Shown: piece after piece, positions 45,571 to 57,815 of the stretch
Position numbering within the stretch: the first letter of the stretch is position 1
Layout: each line of letters opens with the position of its first letter
Origin: Pogonophryne albipinna
Lineage: Eukaryota > Chordata > Actinopteri > Perciformes > Artedidraconidae
DNA length: 64,000 nt
Direction of reading: 5' to 3'
Assembly: GCA_028583405.1 (NCBI GenBank)
Contig: CM053250.1
Coordinates: forward strand, 40,376,347-40,440,346
Translations under genes and position numbers: made by a program
Notes under the pieces: model-generated
What the model was told of the DNA's origin: nothing
Seen by the model: only the letters and a program-made list of their open reading frames with translations
Database searches by the model: none

Positions 45571-46502
45571 CAGGGGTGCCCAACCTTTTTTGAACCAAGA
45601 GCTACTTTTAAAGTTGTCAGTCTGCCGAGATCTACCAGTCCAAATAGAGAGGGGAGGGGGGGCAGGGGTGCTAGCGAACTGTCAACTGGGGGGGAGCCTT
45701 GCTGCGGGGAAACGGCAGACCTCTGTCGGTGTAACTTCGATGATGCCTTTTAAAAACATAAAAAATGAAGGGCGGTGACGGCCGTCAGCCAATCGAGCCT
45801 GCCCTTGACGACCGGCTGTTCTGTGATTCTCCAGATCCGCGGAGGGTGGGAAATACATACCGGAAGTAATAAAAGACTTGCAACGGGACGGTGTTCCCAC
45901 GGGAAACAAAACTTAAAATATTAAATGAAACAATCTCATCTCTTAAAATTCACAACTTATTATGAATTAAACATTCACAAACTTATAATGATGTATTCAC
46001 ATGTTTAACTCTGTTACATGTGCACGCAACGAACAGAAGAGCGTAGGGCAGAATTAGGAGGGAATTCCGTCTCGTAGCGTTTGTGCACTGTTTTGAAATG
46101 CCGCTCCTAAATGACCCTTCTTCGATAAAGCCACGCTCGCATTGCAGATGAGAGACAGATGGACTTTGAATTGGAATAGATACAAAAATAATCATCCTCC
46201 CACTCGGAGTGAAAATTATATATTTTGGGCTTTTTTGCTTCTGCCATAATTGCGGTCTTGTGTGTGTGCGGACTGTCACTCCTGTTGCCACGGACAACGT
46301 CAGCGAACTAGTGCCCACTGCCCACCAGCCCTGCCCCGACACATGGGGTCAATCCGGCCAATCACAAAGCTTTGATGCGTTCAAGTGCATTATTCTGGCA
46401 CAGGAAGATTATGTTATAGGACATTAACGATAAAACAGAATATTGTTGTTCTATTTTTAGACACATCTCGCGATCGACTGGGAATCTCCCCGCGATCGAC
46501 TG
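45571..46502. mobile_element. 932-bp non-autonomous hAT element
   Basis: Starts CAGGGGTGCCCAACC and ends GCGATCGACTG. It is flanked by CTCTAGAT at 45563-45570 and 46503-46510, inside the BEL polyprotein. No transposase. Confidence 0.8.
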
Positions 46503-46510
46503 CTCTAGAT

Positions 46511-46861
46511 CAGTGTTTCTCAAACTTTTTTTCATTCCACTTAAATAATAAAAAAACACTTGCGGACCACCTAACTCCACAAATATCCAAAATCACAGCG
46601 TTTTTCTAGAACAGATTACAAATCGCCTGAAAATGGTACAAACAAGTGGCAACATGTGTGATGAAGGTGTTGCGCTGGGCTGCATCATGCAATCAAAAGA
46701 AACTTAAGCTCGCTCCATTGCGTAGATATTCCCGCGAGAGTGCGGAAAACTCAAATGAATTTATTTATTTCAAATGTGAAATGTTACCAATATACTCACG
46801 GACCACTAGGGGGCGCTCACGTACCACCAGTGGTCCGCGGACCACACTTTGAGAAGCACTG
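46511..46861. mobile_element. 351-bp hAT MITE inserted at the same target
   Basis: Ends CAGTGTTTCTCAA and TTGAGAAGCACTG. CTCTAGAT flanks both sides (46503-46510 and 46862-46869), the same octamer that flanks the neighbouring hAT. Removing both elements joins the BEL frame at CTCTAGAT. Confidence 0.85.
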
Positions 46862-46869
46862 CTCTAGAT

Positions 46870-47942
46870 AATCTAAACATTATCATGCCAAACAACTACC
46901 AAATGGCAGAGCAACGAGCAATGTCACTGAAAAGGAAATTCCAGAAGGATCAGACCTATGCAGCTGAGTATAAAGGCTTTATGAGTGACTTTATCAAAAA
47001 AGGATATGCAGAAAAAGTACCATCGGATGATCTACATGTGGAAAATGGCAAAGTGTGGTATATACGCCATCATGGTGTCCATCATAAACGTTAAAAAACG
47101 ATCCGTGTGGTCTTTGATTGTGCATCATCCTATAAAGGCAAATCCCTCAACAGTGTACTCCTTCAGGGCCCTGACTTGGCAAACTCATTGATTGGTGTTC
47201 TACTCAGGTTCCGTCAAGAGCCCATCGCCATTATGGCAGATATTGAGGGGATGTTTCACCAAGTTTTTAAACGAGGAGAACATTAACTTGCTGAGTTTCC
47301 TGTGGTGGCCTGAAGGAGAAACCAGCACAAATCTGGAGGAATACCGGATGAGGGTCCATCTCTTCGGAGCGGTTTCCTCTCCAAGCTGCGCAAACTTTGC
47401 ATTGCGACGAACAGCTGAGGACAACTGTGGCAAATTTGATGGAGAAGTGGCAGAAACAATCAAATCAAATTTCTATGTGGATGATTGCCTCAAGTCGCTA
47501 GCAAGAGAAAATCAAGCTATAAGCCTTATTAGGTCTCTCAGAGAAATGTGTTCCCTTGGTGGATTCAAGCTGACGAAACGGATAAGTAATAGTCGAGTGG
47601 TGCTAGCATCCATCCCTGATGAGGACAAGGCTAAACAGGTGAACAACTTGGATCTGGACAGGGATAAGCTGCCACATGAAAGAGCACTAGGGATGTACTG
47701 GGACATTGAAAATGATATATTCAGTTTCCGTGTGACTGTGAACAACAAAACCCTTTCAAGAAGGAGTATACTCTCCACTGTCAGCTCTGTGTACGATCCT
47801 CTTGGTCTTCTCGCCCCTTTCATATTGAAGGCAAAGCAAATACTTCGATTACTCTGTAAGGCCCAATATGGATGGGATGAAGGAATTCCAGTGGAACTCT
47901 CAAAGCCATGGCAAAAGTGGCTCAAGGATTTAGATCAGCTGG
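46870..47942 (+). mobile_element. BEL/Pao: reverse transcriptase region
   Basis: Frames 46849-47094 and 47192-47977 hold the Pao-type reverse transcriptase, including [10 protein letters not shown] (motif A, between the two frames) and YVDD (near 47,480). There are frameshifts near 47,095 and 47,200-47,290. The end of the second frame is cut by a solo LTR. Confidence 0.85.
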
Positions 47943-47947
47943 CCAGA

Positions 47948-48488
47948 TGTAATCTCTCGCAAATTATGTTAGTTTAGTTAAGTGTTTTTATCTTTGTCTA
48001 GTGATTTTCCCCTTTAATTTTGAATAGTAACCTTTCCTCTCGTTTCAGATACTCTGACCTCCCTTCCTTGTGTGTCTCCCACTCCTGTGATTGTCGACCA
48101 CGCCCCTGATTGTCTCCACCTGTTCCCCATTACCTGGTGCCTTTATTGTCCTCGTCTCCCTTTGTCCTGTGCCAGTTTGTTTCGTTTCTTGTGACAGTCT
48201 ACCAGCGTATCATGCCAGAAAGAATCCCAAGCAGAGCTTTGAGCCACGTCTTGTCTAAGTATTCATATATTCATGCTCCTAGTGTTTTTCCTCATTGAGG
48301 TGATTTTGTTTTGTTAGTGTTTTTTCCTCATTAAGAGTGACTTTGTTTTGATACTGTTTTTCCTCGTTAAGAGTGATTTAGTTTTTGTTTACCACTGTCG
48401 TTGAGCTTTGGTTTGAATAAAACCTTTTTTGTTAAAAACCTGTGTGAGTTGTGCATTTCAGTTCAAACCTGTTTATTCAGTCGTAACA
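47948..48488. repeat. Solo LTR, 541 bp
   Basis: Starts TGTAATC and ends GTAACA, with the 5-bp duplication CCAGA at 47943-47947 and 48489-48493. A gaataaaacc signal lies near its right end. Excision restores the BEL reading frame. The source family was not identified. Confidence 0.8.
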
Positions 48489-48493
48489 CCAGA

Positions 48494-48860
48494 TTCCAAA
48501 TTGACAGGTGTGTAAAACCCAAGAACTTTGGAAGAGTGAAAACTGCACAGTTACACACCTTTTGTGATGCAAGTGAAGACGGATACGTTACAGCAAGTTA
48601 CCTGAGATTCACCAATGACATGGAGACCTCCTCCATGTCATTGGTGAATCTCAGGTAACTAGCCTTTGTGTCACAAAGTTTGTGATGGGAAAATCAAGAG
48701 TTACCCCACTAAAAGTCATGACTATTCCAAGGTTGGAACTCACTGCTGCTACATTGGCTGCACGAATGGACAAAATGCTCCGATCAGAGATACAAGAAGA
48801 GCTCCTGGAATCAGCATTGTGAACTGACAGCCAGTCAGTACCGAAATATATTAGAAACAG
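48494..48860 (+). mobile_element. BEL/Pao: RNase H region with a local snap-back
   Basis: Encodes the RNase H start (AQLHTFCDASEDGYVTASYLR) and continues with VTPLKVMTIPRLELTAATL. Between them, 48596-48660 is a perfect 30-bp inverted duplication around five bases, which breaks the frame. An in-frame stop follows near 48,820. The L2-type LINE starts at 48861. Confidence 0.8.
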
Positions 48861-49731
48861 GACTTATTATATATCCTCCCAAGATGACAGCACATCTCGT
48901 TCTGTGTCCGTATGTCTATGACTTGTATGATTGAGTGATTACATCTAAATTGTCTGGCGGACACTTTCAATTTTTCAACTGCTACATCTCAAATCCTAAT
49001 CGTAAATGTAGTAGTGTGACTTACCGGCGGAAATACCGGCTACTTGGACTATTGGAGCCTGTTCAACTCGGCAACCGGACTACACATTGATGGGTCCAAT
49101 TCTTTTTCTCATCCTAAAGGGAAGTTCCTGGCTTTTTTAATTGTGCACTGATCTGTATCTGACTCTGTTACGATCCCTACTGATCCAGTTTATTTACTTT
49201 TAAACCAGCGATGCATCGGGTCGGGCTTCCTGTTTACATGTGACGTCACGACACGCATCGTCCCCAGGGTGGTTGAAAATTCCTGGAACGGATTTTATAT
49301 GGGATTGACTCTGATTTTGTTCTGCACTAACTTGTCTTGTGGCGTGGAGCTCAAGAGTCTGCGGCTTTGGTCGGGTTCTCCACGTTTCGCGGGATTGTAA
49401 TTATGTCACTGCTTTTGGCTGTCCTATCCCTTTTAATTTGGAGCAGCACTGGGGGAAGTCCCCACGGGACCGGAATATCCCGTCCATTTCTCCCAACCCC
49501 GGTTTTACCAGGCCGGGGAACGTGCTCCTCTTGCAGTCCGCTGGGCACGATGTTGAGCCCCCCCCCCCCCCTCTGATCCTCTCTCCCGCATCTGTCAAGT
49601 GCGGATCTGTGGACTTGGCCCGTCTGATTAGCCTTATGGCTCTACAAGACAACTTTATTATTTCTTCAAGCCATGTTCATGATTTTGTGTTAGAGAGAGC
49701 CGTCAAAAAGTCCACCTAGGCCTGTCTATAG
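48861..49731 (+). mobile_element. L2-type LINE: 5' region
   Basis: The LINE starts at 48861 within BEL sequence. This 870-bp part lies before the endonuclease and has no confident coding frame. A poly-C tract at 49,559 is visible. The short overlapping frames at 49,337-49,719 are not supported. Confidence 0.6.
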
Positions 49732-50323
49732 CAGAGTCCTGCATCGGGTCGGGTACCCGACGGGTGACCCGCAAAAAAGGTGATTCGCGGGTGGTATTTT
49801 TTCAAACGCTTTTTTCCGGGTTCGGGTCTGGGTAAAACAAAGAAGATGCGGGTCGGGTCGCGGGTGTTGCATAATATCTATATTAAAATAATAATAATTT
49901 AATGTTTAAATCCTCAGACCTCTCCCCCGCGGGACCGCGCATAATCATAACCTCTGCAGCGCATCAATCTGCTGCTGCATTGGAAATGGCTGAGCTGAAG
50001 CTCTCAGCGGAGAATACAGCATTTTCAATAACACTTCCTCAAGAGCGAAACCCAACGTCTGGAGGCTTTTGGTTCCTAGATGAGAAAATAACCAACATCC
50101 CACGCTTTGAGACAAATATGCACCTGCGTGTGTTAACAATTGCACGTTTTCACTGCTCATATATAGGCGGGTTCGGGTCGGGTTGCGGATCTTGTGCCGA
50201 CGGGTCGGGTCGGGTTGCGGAACTAATTGGCAATATGTGCGGGTAGCGGGGCGGGTTCGGTATTGCACGTCGCGGGTGCGGGGCGGGAGCGGGTCTTGAA
50301 AATCAGACCCGTGCAGGACTCTG
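49732..50323. mobile_element. 592-bp hAT MITE, GC-rich
   Basis: Inverted ends CAGAGTCCTGCA and TGCAGGACTCTG. The 8-bp duplication is GTCTATAG/GTCTATCG with one mismatch. The ends are rich in gggtcgggt repeats. Confidence 0.8.
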
Positions 50324-52371
50324 GTCTATCGGTGTCTAATTGTACTCTTATTGTTGATTTCAGGAAATGTGCAACCTAACCCTGGACCAGATTCTTGTGT
50401 TAATGTTAACACCCCAGCAGATTTTAAATCTAGGTCTGGTCTTGGTCTCATCCATTTGAATGTGCGCAGTTTGATTGCTAAAATGGATATGATTCGTATT
50501 TGGGCACATTCAACCGATGCTGATATAATAGTGATATCTGAAACTTGGCTAACCAAATCAATTTCAAGCAAGGATATTTGCATTGACGGCTATAATGTGT
50601 ATAGGACTGGTCGACCTAAAAAGGCTGGAGGTGTTGCAGTCTGTTAAATCGAAGTTTCATGTAACAATTATTCTCTCTAAGTCACTGACAAAACAATTGT
50701 AACTGTTGGCTCTTGACCTGGAAGTATCCAAAGCGCTTCATATTACTGTTGTTGGTTGCTACAGACCACCTTCAGCAGTCAGCGATGCTTTACCATCTTT
50801 AATGCAGCTTTTGTCCAGTCTTAACTATACTGAAATTGTCATTGTGGGTGACCTTAACTGGAACTGGCTGCCACCAGCATCTGATGTTAAAACATACTGC
50901 AATTCCTTAAATCTCTTTCAGATTGTTGGCAGTCCCACTAGACCCAATCTGAAATCTCCTGAAAAATCCTCCTTAATTGATCTAATCCTTACAAATGCTT
51001 CTCATAAATACACCCCTGCTTCTGTATTTGCAAATGACATCAGTGACCACTGTGTCATTGCCACGGTACGGAAAATACAAAAGTCCCTAAGACAAAACCC
51101 CGTGTCATCATAAAACGTGATATGAAACATTTTGTAGAGCAGGGTTTTTTTCCACGACCTGTTTCTATTTGATTGGGACAAAATCAATCTCATTTCAGAT
51201 GTTGAAACTGCCTAGACATTCTTTTATGATGGTGTTATTAAAATAGTTGATAGGCATGCTCCCTTAAGAAACTACAGAGTAAAAGGCAGAGACAATGCAT
51301 GGTTCCCATCAGATCTTTCTGATTTACTACACGAGCGCAATGTGGCATGGTCAAAAGCCAGGAGTACAGGTCTTGGGTCACATTGGCTGCTCTTCAGGCA
51401 ACTGCGAAATGCATTTACCGTTAAAATCAGAAAAGCCAAAGCGGATCATCTCCTAACTGAAACTTCAGACAACCTAAATAATCCCCTTACATTTTGGAAA
51501 ACTATGAAATCATTAGCTGGAAACAAAAATGTTATAGAGCTTCCACATTGCATTGTGAAGGAGGACTCTGTTCAAATCTCTGATAAGGCAGAAATGCTTG
51601 GTTGTTTTAATGAACATTGTATTGCTTCTGGTTCTCTGTTTACCTCACAGAACATAGCTCAAGGAGCCACTGATCGCTCTGACGGTGGTATCTGGGAGGG
51701 TGAACCGTTTAATTGTATTCCAGTAACAGTCTCAGGGGTGCATAAAGCCCTGACAAGTTTGGAACCAAGAAAATCAGCAGGTCCTAACAACCTGGAGCCG
51801 TACTTTTTAAAGTTAGCAGCTGATTTTATAGCTTTGCCCTTGGTTTATCTTTTTAATCTGTCCTTGGAGACAAACGAAATTCCCCTTATTTGGAAATCTG
51901 CTTTTGTTCTCCCACTGTTAAAAGGGGGTGACCCCACTCACCTAAACAACTACAGACCCATCTCGAAATGATGTGTTTTAAATAAAGTACTGGAATCACT
52001 GGTCAATTTCCAACTGAAGGAGTTTTTATCAATAAATAATATTTTAATCTGGTTTTAGGAAAAAACACAGCACAACAACAGCTGCCTTAAAAGTAGTAAA
52101 TGATCTTATTTACTTCTTCGACAACATTGCGCAGCACTTTTTATTGACTTGTCAAAGGCTTTTGACACAGTGGATCATGCCTTACTGTCACAAAGACTCG
52201 TATCGGTCTTTCAGGTAAGGCTGTCTGTTGGTTCGAGAACTATCTTTCATGCAGATAGAATAGAATAGAATTCCTTTATTGTCATCGCACCAGGTACATA
52301 GATCACAGTGTGTGCGGGCAGAAGGCTTAACTTCAACATCTCTTCAGGTATCCAAGGGTGTGCCACAGGCA
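50324..52371 (+). mobile_element. L2-type LINE: endonuclease and first part of the reverse transcriptase (decayed)
   Basis: 50351-50647 and 50706-51113 encode an apurinic-type endonuclease: GNVQPNPGP, IHLNVRSL, SETWL, then VVGCYRPPS, VGDLNW and DISDHCVIA. 51342-51971 begins the reverse transcriptase region (KSAGPNNL, NNYRPIS). Next comes FIDLSKAFDTVDH near 52,140 and a GVPQ end at 52,371. Frameshifts at 50,645, 51,115 and 51,970 show it is dead. A short A/T-rich insertion (about 52,256-52,303) with cctttattgtcatcg interrupts it. Confidence 0.85.
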
Positions 52372-52901
52372 AGGCCGCCCCTCCCTACAGGCCAATCACG
52401 CAGGCTGCATGGGGCCCCGCCTTGCGCTGGGGGCCTCAGCTGCTGTGCGCAGTTCTCCGTGCACCCCCCGCGAGAGTGAGAGGTGACAAGGGGAGCACGT
52501 CTGTAACCCGACACCGTTGCAATGAATCGACATCTGACCAATCACGGCTTTGATACGGCCACTCAGAGGCGGAGCTTCCTACAGGCGATATAGGCGGTTG
52601 TCTAGAGCGCCACCCAGAGGGGGGCGCCAAAAATTGCAACAAAAAAAGAAAAAAAGATATATATATTTATATATTTTTTTGTTTTGGCACCCCCTCTATA
52701 TCTGCAACCATTATTCTTACATAAAAAAAAAAATTCTAACATAAGGGAAAATGAGCCAAAAATCTAAAACGGTCGGTCGGTCTAAGAGCCTCGGCTTTAG
52801 GTGTTCACAGTCAGAACATGCTAGAGCGCTGTGCATTGATGGGTATCGGTCAAGTGTTTATAAAATTGAGCGTTGAGGAAAGAAAGACTAACGTTAGAGA
52901 A

Positions 52902-52985
52902 CTATGAAGAGGCAAAAGACATCCGGGGCGCAGTATAAAAACAGAAGAAAAGAAGAAGAAGAAGAGAAACGTGCCAAGGTGAAAG
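52902..52985 (+). pseudogene. Possible first exon of the hAT transposase
   Basis: A short frame beginning MKRQKTSGAQYKNR, rich in Lys and Glu, ends at a splice-donor-like AAAGGTATGC. Many hAT elements with zinc-finger transposases start in this way. Between it and 53,762 there is no other coding match. Confidence 0.4.
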
Positions 52986-53761
52986 GTATGCAATTTTGAT
53001 TGTATTGTCAACATTAGCGAATGGATCATGTAATCTTGCTAGTTAGCCAAGCCAACGTTAGCTAGCCAGCGTTTGTTATTGCCATTCAGTCGAAACTGTC
53101 ATAAGGCTATTTTCGTTGTGTCATGAAATAGAAATATTAGTAATAATAACAATGTTAGTTTTGGTGTAGCGAGCTAGCCAGTGTGGTGGAATGTTAGTTA
53201 GTTGGTAACGTTAGCTAACGTTAAGTTTACCTCAGAAAGCACATTCGAGTCAAACATTTGCCAAATTCAACCCTGTCATAATGCGCGCTAACGTTAGCTA
53301 ACTAGCTCAGTGGTTCTCAACTCCAGTCCTGTTGAATGTTTTCGTGAAATATCCAATATCCACATAATATTATTCCGATATAATACAGATTCCACCCATA
53401 CACTCTTCTCAGGTGTGTGCCTGATGAATGTAAAGATGTTTAGCTATAAACCTAATTGTCCTCATGCTTTCCAATAATTGCTTTCTGTTTTTATTTACAT
53501 TTTACACACTGTCCCAACTTTTTTGGAATTGGGGTTGTGTGTGTGTGTGAAGATATTGTGAATATGAGGGGAGAAAATGTGCTTCACATGCCCTCCAGAT
53601 GCAGCAAAGACAGACGATCCACTACCAACCGATCCTGCTGACTGCCCTTCACATCTCACAGACACAATGAGGACAGAGTTTGTTCAGAGAGGACCATATC
53701 AGATAACACCTGATTTCATTTTCCCGATATAATATTATTATTATAACGTAATAATTCACAG

Positions 53762-54094
53762 TATTGGTATTCACAGCAGGACCTTAGTAAATGGAGAAAG
53801 GATCAAAAGAAGTTGGGTGACATATTCAAAAAAGAACAGTCTTTTTTGTTTTTGTTGTCAACTTTTCTCTCCAAAACAAATTCATTTAACAAATGCAGGA
53901 CTGTCGGATTGGAAAAATGCAAGTGCTGCTTTGACCAGCCATGAAAATAGTCCGAAACACCCGAACAATTTGGCGTCATGGAAAGAATTGGCAGTTCGAT
54001 TAAAACAAGGTACAACAATAGACAAACAAGAGCAGGCCCTCCTTGAGGCAGAGAAGAGTCGGTGGAGAGCAGTGCTGACACGACTGGTTGCTAT
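53762..54094 (+). pseudogene. hAT transposase, TTF-type zinc-finger region
   Basis: Contains FCFCCQLFSP and a following GLSDWKNASAALTSHENSPKH segment with Cys/His spacing typical of TTF-type fingers. A frame shift lies near 53,820. The coding sequence is cut at 54094 by another hAT element. Confidence 0.7.
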
Positions 54095-54624
54095 CAGGGG
54101 CGGACTGGCCATTGGGAATACCGGGAGTTCCCCCGGTGGGCCGGTGCTGTGTGTGGGCCGGAGGGCAACAAAAATAAATAAAAAGTTTATAAAAAAAAAT
54201 AAAAAATCTCTTTTTTTTTGCCTAAATCCTACCGGCCCACATTTGTAAGTGTTCCGGCCCAGCCCAGCCCAGTGGGGTGTGGCCAGGGTTGGGTTGTAAC
54301 GGAATACATGTAACGGCGTTACGTAATCAGAATACAAAAATCAAGTAACTGTATTCAGCTCGCGTTACATTTGAAAAACGAGTAATCTGATTACAGTTAC
54401 TTTCGTAAACCTGAAGTGAATACATTTTGGATTACTTATTGGAATTATTGGTGGAAAGATTTCCTCACAACATTTAATATTCATTACTAAAGGTACAGCC
54501 GAATCATCACAGCGCACAAAACCGCGCAGATGGACCAAAAAGGGGAGCGTTTGAAAAAAATGTGCGGATCTGCTCAGTGAAACAATAACAACGTAACATG
54601 GAGGAACAAAAGTCTGCGTTTAAA

Positions 54625-54742
<118 letters not shown>

Positions 54743-55450
54743 TTAAAACACATCAGCCACACCGCTCTTTAGCCTTTCTAATGATTCTGAAGGTAAACAC
54801 AGTGAAGGCGGTGCGTGAAAGGCGGTGCGTGAAAGGCACTGCGCGCTCCTCTTCTCAGAGGCTGAGTTAACCCTCCCGCTGCCTCCTGGTGCTGCAGAGA
54901 TTTCATGAAGTGAAGGAGGTTTTCCTTCTATAAAACAGCTGCGGGCAGCAGATACTGTGAGAGTCACAGACATGAATACATAGATCAAGGCAGACTGGTG
55001 CACACACTCTCCTGTTTTGCCAATCCGGTGCTTAAACAAATATAGCTCTACACCCCTGGCCGAAATGTCCTTAAAATGAAGTCCGAGTTCGACATTTTAA
55101 TTCATTTCCTGCCAACACTGGCAGGACAGAAGGCGACACGCCCTTTCTAAGCCATGTCCTCACATCCCAAGCTGCATCCCCAAAAAGTTTATTATGTTGT
55201 TACAACAGGGTTCAGGGGGAGTGGCTGTACGGCTGTACCCGTAGGATAGAAAAGGGGGAAGTGACGTCTGACTCGGAGGTCGCGCGGCTGTGGAGAAGAA
55301 CGTGTTGCCCACATTCTGTTAGTGAGGGTTAGGCTAGTTAGCTAGCAGGTTTATTGTTTTTGGGTGCAGTCACTTTTGCCTCCACTTGCTGTTCAACTAA
55401 ATGTTGAAAGATAAAGTTAATCTGTTTACAGTTCTGTTTTATATAGGTGT

Positions 55451-55501
55451 TGAAGAAGAAGAAGAAGAAGAAGAAGAAGAAGAAGAAGAAGAAGAAGAAG
55501 A
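55451..55501. repeat. (GAA)n microsatellite
   Basis: Seventeen GAA units, directly followed by the interspersed repeat at 55,502-55,800 and possibly its tail. Confidence 0.9.
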
Positions 55502-55800
55502 ATTGGGAGGGATGAAACCCTCTTTAATGGTCACACATGCAGAGCACACAGCACACACAGTGAAATGTGTTCTCTGCTTTTAACCCATCCTAGTACCAGG
55601 AGTCTAGTACTAGGAGCAGTGGGCAGCTATTGTACAGCGCCCGCGGAGCAATGGGAGTGAGGGGGGAAGGGGGATGTCTGGTGCCTTGCTCAAGGGCACC
55701 ACGGCAGGAGGTGAACTGGGACCTCTCCAAGTAGAAGTCAACACTCCAAATAGGTCTGGTCGGGGACTTGAACCGGCGACCCTACGGCTCACAGTCCAAG
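55502..55800. repeat. Teleost interspersed repeat (LINE/SINE tail type)
   Basis: Contains the phrases cacacacagtgaaatgtgtt, taacccatcctagtaccagg, gagcagtgggcagc and ttgctcaagggcacc. I recognise these as common in fish genomes, but I cannot fix the family. Confidence 0.5.
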
Positions 55801-56298
55801 CCCCTACTGACTGCCATAGATTTAGTCCCTAATGTTGCTCTCAAAATGGACCAGATTGATGCATTTAACTTCAACATTTAAAACAAAATCTTCCCGGGGG
55901 AGCTTGCCCCCGGACCCCCCTAGAGGAGGTGAGGTCTACCACCTGCCCACACCCCCTGTTAAATTGTCTCACCCACATTGAGGATGCTTCCTACGCCCAT
56001 GTTTTATTCCATGTGTCAAGTCAGGCAAATTGGGTCAAAATGTTATTGCATCAATGATCTGTTAACATTAAAATCACTAAATATATGCCGTAACTATTTT
56101 GCTCTAGGCAACTCAAGGGCTCAGGTAATGTGATTACTATATGAATAATTGTCCAAAATAACATAAAATGCATAGGGTTTTTTGTTAAGTAACATACTTT
56201 CGTCGCCGGCCGGCCGATACATGCCGTGCATTAAGTGGGCCTGTCTGTCAATTAATCCTCGGGCCACTTTTTCCCCCCAGTCCGCCCCTGGTTGCTAT

Positions 56299-56891
56299 TG
56301 TACAGTCTCTGGCAGGGCGAAATATGGCATTGAGAGGAAAGACAGAAATACTCCACTCTCCTTCAAATGGAAACTTTTTGAAAGAGGTTGAGCTTTTGGC
56401 GCAGTTTGACCCATTGATGAAAGACCACATCCACAAGATTAAAAGTCAAACATCCCACACAGCTACTTGGGCAAAACCATTCAGAATGAGTTGATTGAAT
56501 GCATCAGTGGAAAGATTCTATCAACAATAGTGCAAGAAATAAAGAAATGCAAGTACTTTTCCCTCATTTTAGATTGCACCCCGGATGTTAGCCACACTGA
56601 ACAGCTGTCAGTAGTCATCAGAATTGTGACACTGGAAGAAGACCCCCAGATTAAAGAGCACTTCATGGGATTCCTAGTAGCAGAGGAGTTCACTGGTGAA
56701 AGTTTGTCCGCCCTGATTTTGAAGAGGCTGGAGGAGTTGCAGATTGCCTTTGATGACTGCAGAGGACAGTCATATGACAACGGCGCAAATATGAGAGGAA
56801 AGAACAAGGGAGTACAGGCCAGGCTACTGCAGTTGAACCCAAGAGCTTTGTTTGTGCCTTGTGGGGCACATACACTCAATTTGGTCATTGC
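56299..56891 (+). pseudogene. hAT transposase, central region
   Basis: The frame 56467-56934 contains TIVQEIKKCKYFSLILDCTP, RGQSYDNGANMRGKNKGVQA and FVPCGAHTLNLVI, typical of hAT transposases with a DUF4371-type catalytic core. The D in LILDCTP and the DNGANM region are probable catalytic surroundings. Its 3' end runs into the next hAT insertion at 56892. Confidence 0.85.
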
Positions 56892-57815
56892 CAGTGGCGG
56901 CGCCAGAGTATTTTTGTTGGGTAATCTGTGGTAGGGCTAACCCATACAGTGGTGGGGCTCAAGTCAGTATTTGCGATGTAATTACATACACGCTATATCG
57001 CTCCCCTTGACAGTGAAACGCCACGCGTGAGGTTTAGATTATTTCCCTGTCTCAATCCAAATTGAACTGTATGAAATAAAAAGGCACATTTGTCTTGTAG
57101 TAAATAAAAAGGGCGACCTGGAGCCAATCCTGCAATTTCCCCACAGGTGAAAGAGTTGACATGTTGAAAACCCAACCCCTGCAGGGGGGTCTGGGGGGAT
57201 TCTCCCTCCCCCAGGAGATTTTTTAAAATACTAACATAAAATACACATTCTGGTACTCTCTTGAGAAGAACAATAAATACATCTATTACTACACGACATA
57301 TTTAAAAAAATGAATGCCATTTTAGTTTTTTTTGTTCTGAAAGCTGAACCTGCTCCTCACAGAGAGAAGAGGCTGTGTGAATAAAGACAGCCCACACACC
57401 TATCAATCATCAAACCGTGGGGTCTTATTTCATTACGTGTTGATTTCTATCAACACGTAATGTTGTATCGATGTATAGAGATGTACTACAGCAAAAGTAT
57501 TCTCCGTCGGGACTTCCTGCAACAACACCACGCCGTTATCTTGATTCTGATTGGCCAGAAGACATTATCAAAGATGTTCTATTGAAAAGACGATCACTAC
57601 CTGACAAAAGTTTTCAAAACCGTTTCTGTATTTCCAGACAAGTGGCTGCTGAAATCAATCTTACTAACTGCCGTCTGTGCAATTTACTCCGCGCGAGTTG
57701 GCGGACTTTATTTTGCTTACTTTAACATCATTTTTCATGGTGGGGCTAAGGTGGGGCTAAGCCATTTCTTGGTATGGCTGTAGCCTACCCCAGCCATACC
57801 CTGGCGCCGCCACTG
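56892..57815. mobile_element. 924-bp hAT element inside the transposase gene
   Basis: Ends CAGTGGCGGCGCC and GGCGCCGCCACTG. The duplication GTCATTGC lies at 56884-56891 and 57816-57823. An 84-aa open frame inside is unsupported. Confidence 0.85.

Noticed and set aside
45571..45753. Last part of the 626-codon BEL frame
   Set aside because: It lies in inserted hAT sequence, so it is not part of the original polyprotein.
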